From positions 75,989,786 to 76,053,785 of the forward strand of contig NC_087065.1 in the NCBI RefSeq assembly GCF_963678635.1: DNA of 64,000 nucleotides, in the 5' to 3' direction. Below the pieces are notes generated by a model. The model saw only the letters and a list, made by a program, of their open reading frames with translations. It did no database searches and was not told where the DNA came from. The position numbers were made by a program, and so were the translations under genes. Positions 34,301-43,600 of this stretch are shown here, in pieces. Source of the stretch: Symsagittifera roscoffensis (Eukaryota; Xenacoelomorpha; Acoela; Convolutidae). The first letter of the stretch is position 1. Each line of letters begins with the position of its first letter.

Positions 34301-34596
34301 GGTGACAATACGAAGATCACCTTCACCACATTCATGGTGAAACGTTGTCTTGCTGCTGCCTCTACCTCGGCCATCGCCGAGAGCAGTGTCATTATCGCCT
34401 CCCCTATAACTTCGTTACTCGGGATCGATCCATCCGTCAGACGTGACAATAAGCCTCTGCTTTGTAGATGATCATTTGAGCCTGCAACCACTATTACCTG
34501 CGGCTCCATGCTGACCACTCTCCGTACACTTATCATCATGCCTATCGCCTGTCCCCAGTCCAGTTTAGGCGCCGTTAAGAAAATCACATCGGGCAA
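31345..34596 (-). CDS. Element B ORF3, first segment, 1083 codons, unknown function
   Basis: Open from a TTG at 34596. The first ATG is at 34539. The frame overlaps the end of ORF2 in the -1 direction. Residues 30-60 hold VIVVAGSNDHLQSRG, resembling the GxND block of SGNH proteins. ORF2 ends with an APIGDGLFAAYDP segment resembling a GDS block, so ORF2 end plus ORF3 start may form a second, degenerate SGNH-like unit. The middle is helical with a short hydrophobic run (LSIVLVLALYVTFG). A long acidic Asp/Glu stretch lies near residue 800, and the C-terminus is highly basic (RRARKGLKRLKGK). Nucleic-acid binding or nuclear localisation is possible but is only an inference. Confidence 0.55.
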   Translation of the reverse strand: MPDVIFLTAPKLDWGQAIGMMISVRRVVSMEPQVIVVAGSNDHLQSRGLLSRLTDGSIPSNEVIGEAIMTLLSAMAEVEAAARQRFTMNVVKVIFVLSPGYAALPEPLQFVYTLVTTIAEGIFNVIIPAPNRVVDPDNYYPSRSELPAVWADISNAIQGLRDCSTTRLVLDEVLGLELSNFARLLKLRPGVGDNHLLVQQVADDLWFRQMDHAENEQGRMIRKNMTSAEEDLMAMALRTKPHNNIWLYLSPRLCTLGEDAFEHAPAIIKEIHAYMKNLLNARELAGGKMLKLMQDVNMMSLDKFQADVLATKAQYERSDAILGGMGVGWTPSFLSTCYPKASGNLIASFVKDIRKLSIVLVLALYVTFGHENFVKGPANLFTQALADLRLDGLLTLIAMSYGRLGDLLVLLRYPEQLQGPSREFNAQLETASLKKMKDWRTLLLQYLLQQNRSVTGEDKVATNAGECKQYCGMPLLTDLAVMMRIDPLALVHGLREFVTVVYGPVMSFAFPDVQVKAYRNSVLYVNLVSVVDCSVLNWVEQSELRKLASDDRLFGRIAEPGWVLMDFNNHFKCRMGREDLSHIQFNPKLWNLRPVVKDTGEAVGVPQLPGAYAHAKENQQTWLPGSRPLPDQCHRYPPIRRMLLGVTSPITAPRIGAARDAEKRMLKWSGGMEPRFISWNVAAAHTLDFSFPDAWSRKKIKALPSRRPEVSAETWNEVYSPADDLSRLKWSGEAKVVMLEVARESRGGSYITIEDLAPHGEELVEFLVDDELFYHAGDMAVPARPDSGTDARQGPSGPRPKPDADDDELMDQDDNDDGTGSKTEKPGEADLGALERDLLEYRFSENDDGEVDGSLLLMAPSSFMSPTKEASADLSPIDPISQARECRSRDPQKLLHESPRRRKIEESMKISFLSTLPEEEWERYQMELEGKTGAIWSRVNFMEKSWDVIRRYGTQSIMKVGLNQPIMREVLEKIVSSMESDVLTESVTEDSADNQHVAKKLPVRRARKGLKRLKGKTGSRAMNPRVVKSRASAVVTSLTSAGRSGESGQGDSTTLTGGEKENLIPPMLLAGLTVTATRSKKTA

Positions 34597-37253
34597 GAAT
34601 AGAGAACGGGCGTGTAGAGATATTCGGAGCCGGCCACAACCAGATATTTGGCAGCCTTCATGTCCAAGGGGTCATAAGCTGCAAAAAGGCCATCGCCTAT
34701 TGGGGCCTTCAGGTTCCCGTATCTCTTATCGTCTCCAACCACTGTTGTAGTTCGGGGGTAATCCCTCGAATACTCGCCCGGCGTCTGACCGGGTGGTTTA
34801 GCGAATTGTCTGTACATCTTGTGATGTTTGTTATTGGGCTTGTTCTCCGTCTGGAACTTGCCCTTGCGCACAGGTGGTGTCCTTTCCCGGGTCCTATCTC
34901 GAACGTCGGTGAGCGACCGGGTGTTTAAAGGTCCAAAGGTATTGTCATGAGGTAATCCATCCAGGTCTACATGTCGGAGTGAGGTCGAGGAGCTGAATTT
35001 CTCCTGCTCTGCTAGCAGCCAATCCACACCCGGTATCCGATAAAGTCGCGACACTGTGGGACTTTCACCGCCAGTCATTCTCATCGCATCCTCCCGACAC
35101 GTCAAGGTATTCATGTTCAACTTCGCCGACATGTCCGTCTTATACTGACCCCAATGACTAGGATCTGATCTATTCCAAAGCAGCCTGCTGCCTGATTCGA
35201 TTTCCTCCGCTGGCACGGTACTTGTAGACGGTCCTGCTGACGAAGCAGGATTTGTCGTGGCAGGCGAATCGTTCCTCCTAGACGCGGTCTGGGAGTTATT
35301 CCTGTTGTTCTGTTCCACCGATCTGCCGAGTCGGCTTCCAATCGATTGCGGCCTGGGAGGAGGAGCAGTCCCTAGCCTGTCTCTCACGTTCGAGCTCGGA
35401 GCGACGGTTGCGGCTCCAACCGTCTCCGTTGCCAAGGGCCCTAGACGGTTGGCGAGGGATTCGGGCACGGTTGCCCTTATTCTACTCCCTCCGGTCGAAT
35501 TGGTCCGAGCCAAAGAACCGGTCGCCCTCGACTCTTGCTCCGCTTCCCTCAATTGCGTCTGAAACACATCATTAATCCAATGCCTCCCTCGTTGGGTATT
35601 GAAGTGCACTCCATCTTTAGTGAGCGCGATGTGGTCAGTCATGCGCAGCATATTTTCGAGATCCACGAGTCGCAACTCGCCAGGGTTGTTTCTCACCAGA
35701 CTGCGGGTCATTTCATTCCACCGCGTCACGTTGCCATTCATGAAATCTGCAGCTATGGTGCCCACCAAAGGATTTGGTGGTATCGTGCACAAGATCACGA
35801 GTTTGGGTCTGTACTTTTCTTTCAATTCGTTCAAGATACACACCAATAGAGGTTCCCACTTGTTCTCCGGAGTCACGGGGGCTCTCGAGACGTCATTGGT
35901 CCCCAGCATTATTATTAATGTATCCAAATGATCCTCGCTCTGGAACTCCATCATTTTGATGACCTGAGCCACTGAGGCTCCTCCAAAGGACAGAATGGTA
36001 GTCTGACCATAGACGAAGATCTCATTCAGATCTCTCACCAAACTGTCTCCAATGATCAAATGGCGACTCCCTGGGGGAATTACCTGGTCGTTCGTGGCGG
36101 GGTTCCAGCTCATGTCATTCAGGCAGGCTCGAGGATGCTCGGCTGGCACTTGCGTGAACTGATGACGTGCCATCAGATTCTTCCTGATGTCTACCACGCG
36201 AGACTTCTCAAAGACTCCACCAGGCGCAGAACACGCTATCGTGCGGGTTGTTCGCTCCGAGCTATTTGATGAATGATCACGACGTTGGGAAGGAACGATC
36301 CTAACCAGTGTCCGCTCAGTGCCTCTGTTGATCTCATCCATCGCGGCTCTGGCCACTTGGTTAAATGATTCCTGAAATTGAGGAGCTAGATAGGTGTCAG
36401 AAGGGTCTGGTATCGTAAACCTCTGACTCGAAGCAGACGGTCGTGTCTGCTGAGGAGCCTCGGGCCGCCTTGATGCACGCAAATCCAGAACCTCAGGTCC
36501 TCTCGATGCGCACAGCTCCTGCGCTGTTGTCCTGGGGCGTGTGTCGTTAGATCCCTCCGAGGCTCTCATGCTCGCCAGAATTTCCGGTGACGCTTGGCTC
36601 ACCTTCACCATATACAGCTCCTTCAGGTGCTTTATCTCATCCTCCTTGTAGGCCACCTGCAGATCTTCAAATTTCTTTTTCCATTCGTCTCTCTCCCGAG
36701 CTATGGCCCTATACTCCTGAAGTTTGGCACACAGCTCACTCTGATCTCTCTCCTTCTTCTCCAGTGTCTCAATCGTCTCCGACGTCTGGATCTCTATCTC
36801 GCTCACTCTCACTCTCTTTAGGGGAGGAGCAGCTGTTGGAGAGTCGACAGAGTGTGACGGGCCTGGCCCATCACGTTGTCTCTTCGCTCCAATGAGTGGC
36901 TGCGCAGGTTGGACGGGCAAGGGCATCTCACCTAGCCGGTGGTCCCTTTGCTCACCTAGTCCTGGCTCACGAGCCAGGTCGTGGCCAGACATCTCTCCGC
37001 GCCTCCATCTCATCAATCGGTTTCGGCCTCTCTCGGCGGTCCCGGACTCACCGAAGGCCAACATCAACACGACTTCTGTAGGGCGATTCCCTCGACCCTC
37101 TCTTCCCAGTGCATTGAGGAGTGCGACCACAAACATCGCCAACCCCGGGTCTTTTCGTGTAAAATCACAATCGATCAGCCGCTGATAGATCTCGTCTAGA
37201 GTCGCTCCTAGACTCGCTGAGAGGAATTCCATGAGTTCGTTCGTGTCATCCAT
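34584..37253 (-). CDS. Element B ORF2: SGNH-hydrolase-domain protein
   Basis: 889 aa from ATG 37253 (MDDTNEL), which aligns with the start of the element A homologue. The open frame extends 29 codons further upstream without an ATG. Domains: conserved N-terminal helical domain (about 1-110), coiled coil (about 160-230), SGNH hydrolase (about 395-570), then a ~320-residue Ser/Arg/Pro-rich tail absent from A. Catalytic residues are readable: Ser404 in GDS, Asn453 in GTND, and Asp547 and His550 in DGVHFN. The enzyme is predicted to be an intact esterase or acyl hydrolase. Its role in the element, such as membrane interaction or release, is unknown. The last codons overlap ORF3. Confidence 0.75.
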   Translation of the reverse strand: MDDTNELMEFLSASLGATLDEIYQRLIDCDFTRKDPGLAMFVVALLNALGREGRGNRPTEVVLMLAFGESGTAERGRNRLMRWRRGEMSGHDLAREPGLGEQRDHRLGEMPLPVQPAQPLIGAKRQRDGPGPSHSVDSPTAAPPLKRVRVSEIEIQTSETIETLEKKERDQSELCAKLQEYRAIARERDEWKKKFEDLQVAYKEDEIKHLKELYMVKVSQASPEILASMRASEGSNDTRPRTTAQELCASRGPEVLDLRASRRPEAPQQTRPSASSQRFTIPDPSDTYLAPQFQESFNQVARAAMDEINRGTERTLVRIVPSQRRDHSSNSSERTTRTIACSAPGGVFEKSRVVDIRKNLMARHQFTQVPAEHPRACLNDMSWNPATNDQVIPPGSRHLIIGDSLVRDLNEIFVYGQTTILSFGGASVAQVIKMMEFQSEDHLDTLIIMLGTNDVSRAPVTPENKWEPLLVCILNELKEKYRPKLVILCTIPPNPLVGTIAADFMNGNVTRWNEMTRSLVRNNPGELRLVDLENMLRMTDHIALTKDGVHFNTQRGRHWINDVFQTQLREAEQESRATGSLARTNSTGGSRIRATVPESLANRLGPLATETVGAATVAPSSNVRDRLGTAPPPRPQSIGSRLGRSVEQNNRNNSQTASRRNDSPATTNPASSAGPSTSTVPAEEIESGSRLLWNRSDPSHWGQYKTDMSAKLNMNTLTCREDAMRMTGGESPTVSRLYRIPGVDWLLAEQEKFSSSTSLRHVDLDGLPHDNTFGPLNTRSLTDVRDRTRERTPPVRKGKFQTENKPNNKHHKMYRQFAKPPGQTPGEYSRDYPRTTTVVGDDKRYGNLKAPIGDGLFAAYDPLDMKAAKYLVVAGSEYLYTPVLYSCPM

Positions 37254-37695
37254 TTCTTTTCGTGTTGATTCTTGTTGTCGTGTCGTGTAATTTCTTTCTG
37301 TCTCCTCTGATTCAGTGTTCAGTAAACAATTTTCGATCAATCAAGATCTAAAAAACAGGTCGCGACTTAGAACCATCATTTTTGGATGCAACATCAATCA
37401 ATTCTTTAAAACTCTCCATTGAAATTCTCTTCACAATTCTGATTTAAAATTTAGCACCAAGGTGGATCGTCCACCTTTATCTTTGTCAGAGTAGCACGAA
37501 TAAGCGCTGTCACCTTGATGACACAAACATAAAACATATCATAACAATAACATAACATAAACACATAAACATCACACGCCTATACTATCATATAAAAACC
37601 TAATCCCTAATACTGTACCTAAAACCTAACCTAAAACTTGACTCTAGTTCTTATCGAGCAACTTAATAAAAACCACTTATCGCCGAGCGCAATTC
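37254..37695 (-). other. Element B spacer between gag-pol and ORF2
   Basis: AT-rich, 442 bp, similar in length to the element A spacer (428 bp). Short ACATAAAC-type repeats are present near 37540-37570. No promoter, splice site or IRES can be asserted. Confidence 0.4.
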
Positions 37696-40600
37696 TTAGC
37701 ATATGCTCAGATAGTATTTTTTATGTAAGTAAACCTCTACGTCAGTCTCTGAAAATATCACATGCACAAGAGCGTACAACTCTCTCGGGTGTAGCTTCCC
37801 TCTATTGGGATCATAAACTGGCAACGAGAGAGAGGTCACACCTCTCTCAACCAGGAAATCCCTAAGTCGAGTCAAGGCCAATACCAAGCTCTCCGGATTC
37901 ACGTGTTGCCTATCAGTAGCTTTCGTAACCAAAAAACATAAATATTTCCCTGGTATCTGTGATGCAACAGGGGGCAACGCTATCATTCCTCCTACACCCG
38001 GCCTCTGTTTCCACAAAAACTCGATATTCTTGTACTCTCTTTTAAAGTCGGCCGCTAGTGCTGTTTTGAAGCTTACGTCCGCAGTTATCGCTATGGCGCA
38101 CGTGCGTTCCGTGAGTATGAAATTGCTGTCCGTTATAACGATATTGTTCGAATAGTGGTTCGGGAGATCAAAATACGATTCAAAGATTCGTCCAAAAGGT
38201 GGTTTCTTAGCATTCTCGCCCTCTGTCTCTAGTTCTCCGGTTTCCCTTGCCGATTTCAATTTTTTTATTATGAGATTTTCGGTGTGGGTGAGTCCTACCC
38301 CCACTCCCCGGACAAAAATATCCATCGACGTCCTCGTCGATCGCCCAAAGTCTAGGAGACCGAGGTTGGATTGTGGAACACGTAGAGGACCATCTGGGGC
38401 GACCCAGTTGGACTCGGTATTATCATGACTGAAGTATTTGACGCCGTCTCTATCGACGTCCTGAATCGTCAGGATCGTCTCTTTTGGATCTGTCGGCAGA
38501 TCATGGAGCCATTCGAGCACGCGCAAGTTTGTTAGCTCTTGCTCATGAGTCTGTTCCGCTTCTGGTTCGAACTCCACTTCCGGTTCTGATCGATCGTCGA
38601 TCCAATCTTGATCCATATCGTTCACAAGGTCGATTTCTTCTAGCATCGCTACCTCGTCCAGCCCCACCAGCAAGTCTATGACATCACTCACTACTATCCG
38701 GTCTACAACGAAGTCCTCGCCATACGGATTGTAATTCTTCTGGTTTTTTCCTCTCTTACTTTGGCGTGTCTCCATAGTGAGCGGAAAGTCAGGCTGTATT
38801 CCTTTGTCAATTTCGGTTTGTTCCGGGCAATCCCAGTCTTCTTCGGCATAGGGTAGAGTTTCATCGTCCACCTCTACTCGCTCAGTCAACTCGAGATCCA
38901 GTGGTAGATCACAATCGTCCACCACCTCATTCCCGTCGTTCTTGTCGCGAGTACCCCTTTCATTCACTTCACAAGCAGGATCCACTATTAAATAGTCTCC
39001 CTCTTGCATGTCCGCTGGAATGCACCAATCCTCGGACGAGGCGTTGTGTGGTTTGATATTCTCGTAATGAGCCGCTCTTCCTGTGCTCAGCCGATAAAAA
39101 CGACCTCCTTGATGCACCTCTGTTATCTGAAATGGAGCACGCCATTTCTTTAATAGTTTCTTGGTTCCTTTTGGTGGAACCACTTCCTGGAACACCCAGA
39201 CGTAATCGCCAACTGAGTAGGCTTTTGCATCGGCTGTTCTTTTATCAAACCTCCTTTTTTGTCTAATTTGCGCCTGTTGCGTATTCCTCCTGCATAAGTC
39301 ATTAAGGTCCTGCTGTCTTCTAATAACGTCCCGCACGTACGTTTGCGGTGCTCTCCTCTTCCCTTCATATTCAGGGTAGAAGAACGTTAATGGGAGTGCT
39401 TTTTCGTGACCCGTCAGCATCAAATGCGGGCTTATTCCCGTAGTGGAATGCTCCGTGCTGTTGTAAGCACCCATCACTTGCGGCAAGTGCTTGTCCCAGT
39501 CATCCATATAGCGTGAGCAGTAGACTCTCAACATGGATACCAGTGTGCGATTCTGCCTCACGACTAGGCCATTCGTTTGCGGGTGATAAGTGGTCGAGTG
39601 GGCCTGCGCTACCTGCGACCTTTTCATTAACTCTTTCGTGAGATCACCTACGAATGCTTTGCCATTGTCCGATTGGAACGTGATGGGGCAGCCATGCCTT
39701 GCTATCCACACGTTTATCAAATGATCGCACGTTTCTTCTGCCGATGCTGTCATGCAGGGTGCTGCCTCCGCATACTTCGTAAAATGGTCGATCATTACCA
39801 GCACCTGATTATAGCCCGTTGCTGTCATGCAGATTTTCTGATGATCAATTTGCACCACTTCGTTGAAACCTGACGATTCTATTGACTGTAGGGGGAACCT
39901 TAGTTTCCTGGGATCCTTTGCCTGTTGACAAGACAGGCATGCGGCTATCCATTTCTCACAAGCCTTCTTCAATCCCGGCCATTCGAATCGTTTTTGTATC
40001 CTGTTATACACTTTGTCCACGCCTTGATGGCCCATCTGATCATGTGAGCGAGAGAGCAATTCGATCTGGTACAACTGCGGTAACACTATTGAATTGTATT
40101 TATAGAGGACCTTGTCCTCCTCTTTTCGCTTGCAGGCAACGATTCCGTCCTTATTCAGGTACAACAAGTCGTTTCGCTTCAGGTAGAATTGCTTCAGGAT
40201 TTTGTAGCTGTCTTCTTCCAAGTCTCCCTTGTCAGGTGCTCCATTCTCAATCCATCTCTTCAGACTGCTCGTCATTCTATCATTTCGTTGAGCCCTTAGG
40301 AGATCCGACAGCCTGTACCTGGCTTTCAAATACGTCTTCACCGCGTTCATCTGCCCACTCATTATCTCCGGAGCATGAGCATCGTCCATCAACTTGACAC
40401 ACCATATCTTTTTCAAAGGCGTCGCTTCTTGCACAGATGGTTCCAGATTGGTACGGACGACCGTACCATGTGGCAGCAATCTGGTTGGGCGTTTTGAAAC
40501 TGCTATCAGCTCGAGCTCGTCTGCGGCATTATCTACCACAGTGCCCTCTTCATCTGAGGTGTATCTGTCCCTGTCTGGATCCTGATGTGTTTCTCGGTCC

Positions 40601-43600
40601 AGCCCACGCTGCTTCCAGTCTACCAATAAGGAGTGGATTGCGATCTCTGACATATCGGAGTTGGAAGCTGTTTCAGACGTGTTGTCCCAGGACTGGGGTC
40701 TCGAGTCACCACTTGAGTCGACTGATTCCTCAACATCATATTCCAAGTTGTCTGAGATGTTTCTTGACTCCCCGGACAAAACTCTGTCCATCGGTCGCTT
40801 TGAACCCGACTCCCCGGACAAAATTCTGCCCTTAGGTGGTCTAGTCAACCTCTCCCCGGACAAGTCGTCCTGCACGGGCTCAAAGGTGTCTGACTCATCA
40901 GAGGAGACGTCCTTGACTGGCTCGAAGGTGTCAGACTCCCCGAACATTGTCTCGTCCATGGACGAACAATCTGGGCTTGGCTCGTATTCCTCTTTTGCAT
41001 CCGTGAAGTGCACTCTCCTCGTGAAGCTAGATTTCGACCTGATCCTGACTTCCTCAGTAGCTTGGTTTTGATTCGATGTTCCATATTCAGTGAACGAAGT
41101 TCTCAACAATACTTCTTTCGGCATCGAGGTCACCAGCTGGTTGACGATCGACCTGCAATCCCGTTCAACGCCTCGGCTGCGAATGGACACTGGCCTCTTC
41201 TCTGTTCTCTCGGTGACAGTCAACCTCTGCATGGTCTCCATCCATTCACGATCATGCCTATTCACTTCCCTATCCAACAAGTCACGGAGTTTTCCCATGA
41301 CGTCCGGCGCCACGTTCACCGTCTTATTCAATAAAGCGATGCTGTTTATACCCAGCCTGGTCAGTTCTTGCTGTACCAAGTTGGATCGGACTAGCAGGTC
41401 CAACGGAACGGGTTCGCCTCTGGCTAAAAGCTTTATCTCCGCGGCCGTCTCCACTGGAAGGTCAGGGTGTCCAGGTATAGGATGTCCTGATTTGTCTAAC
41501 CACCTAGTAAGTGGCAGCTTATCGTAGGTTTCTTTGTCCAGAAAGGAAAACCCGTCTTTGATCTCTGATTGGTTAGCCTGCTTCTCCTCGAGGCGCTCAT
41601 AAAATTCTGTCTTTTTACTGAGGCTATCTGCGTTCTGGTGCTTGTCACGGGTACGGTGCTCTATGATCATGTGGTATCCATCCAGGCGCACAATCCAACG
41701 ACCAATATAGCTTTGGTCCATCGAATAGGTTTTCAGCCAGGCAAGGGCACGATTATCCACACGTAACTTGAAGGGAGCACTCCCCAAGTAGGCCCTGTAT
41801 TTTTCCATGAAAGTGATCACCGCAAACATCTCCGCTTTTGGTGCGCCGTACTTTATTTCAGTATCACTCAGGACTTTACTCCCGTAGGCTATCGGACGAA
41901 GAACCGTTCTCCCGTTCCACTCCTGCTCCTGGTGAAGTATGCCCGATATCGCAACCACTGATGCATCCGTGTCCAGCACGAACATTCCCTTCTCTGTTGG
42001 CATGCCGAGGACCGGTGCCTCGCAAAGTTCACGCTTGATGTTTTCAAATGAAACTTGTGCCTCATCAGTCCAGGTGAACTTTTTGCCCTTGTTTCTCATC
42101 AGCCTCTGCATGGGGTATATCTTGTCAGCATACCCCTTGATGAACTCTCGATAATAATTTGCGAATCCCAGAAAACTCATCAGCTGTGTATCTGTCTTAG
42201 GTGCCTTCCAGGTCAGCACTGCTTCAACCGCTTCGGGATCTGGTCTCACTCCATGTTTGTCAACCAGGCGGCCCAGATACTTTATGGAATCCCTGAGGAT
42301 TTCACACTTAGAGGGTTTGCATTTCAGACCCGCCTGCTTCATGCAAGAAAACACCTCCTCCAACCTTTCTTTGTGGTCTTCTAAGGTTGGTGTTGCAATC
42401 ACGACATCATCGACATAACACATAATGAGATTCCCGTATTTCTTAGTGACGCTCGTGAGTGCCTGGGCCATCAGTCGCTGGAATGTGGCCGTCGCGTTGC
42501 ACAATCCGAATGGCATCCTCTTCCACTGGAACAGTCCCAGCTCACACGCGAAACCTGTTTTCTCTCGATCTTGCTTTCTGAGTGGCACTTGCCAGAATGC
42601 GGAGCCCAAATCCAACGTCGTGAAGAACTTAGCGTCTCCCAGCTTGGATAGGCTCTCATCGATGCGGGGAATCGGGTATGCGTCCTGTATAGTCACTGCG
42701 TTCAGATAACGGAAATCACAACAAAATCTGAGTTGTCCCCCTTTCTTTTTCGCCATGACCACGCCACAAGCCCATGGGGACTTCGACGGCTCAATCATGT
42801 CGTACTCCATTAACATTTCAATTTCCTTCCTACACGCTTCTGACTTGTTTGGGGTCATTCTTCTCGCCCCTTCCCTATGAGGTACCGAGCCCTCTTCTAT
42901 CTCAATCTCGTGCTCTACAAAATTGCAACAACCTATATCGGCCTTATGCTTTGAAAAAACGTCTGCGTTCCGATCTAGCACCGCCCTGAGCGAATCTAGT
43001 TCCTTGTCAGATATTTTACCCTTCAGATGTTCTATCTCAGGTAGGACAGGCCTATTCGCTGCTAACTCTGCTTCCGTCGGCCTCTCAGGAAAGTTGGAAC
43101 AACTAGACAGCCCATCATCTGTTTCCGACTTCATTGAAAACAATTTCCTAGAAGATTTCAATTCAATTACTCTTTTCATTATACATTCTTGGTTCGCATG
43201 TAATGGACATTTAGTTACATCAAACTTCTTCAAGTTCTCCACACTCAGAAAGTCTGTGTTCAGAGGCAAAGCGTAGCCAAGTTTCTTTCCCCTCTGTATT
43301 GTCACTGTTGTTGCTTCTGTGTTCAATAACACACTCACACACAGTCCGCTCTGAGTGAGTGAGAAGCTTCTTCCTAAAATAGCCGAGCTTTTACTGTTTG
43401 GATTTGGTACCAGACACACCTGTCTGTCATTGCTGAGTTCATTCAAGTTCCTCATCCTAAACGTCGCTACTACGGCTTGGTTCGGTTTTAATCTAACTTT
43501 TCGATCCAGAAAAATCGGCACCTTGGCCTGATTAATTAAGATCTTATTAAGGGGTCTTTTCTCATACTTTCTTTCAGGATCCTTGATCCTAATCAATCCG

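Noticed and set aside
28386-34596. ORF3/ORF4 as an envelope gene
   Set aside because: They occupy the env position, but I see no signal peptide, no pair of membrane segments, no furin-type site and no fusion-peptide-like region.
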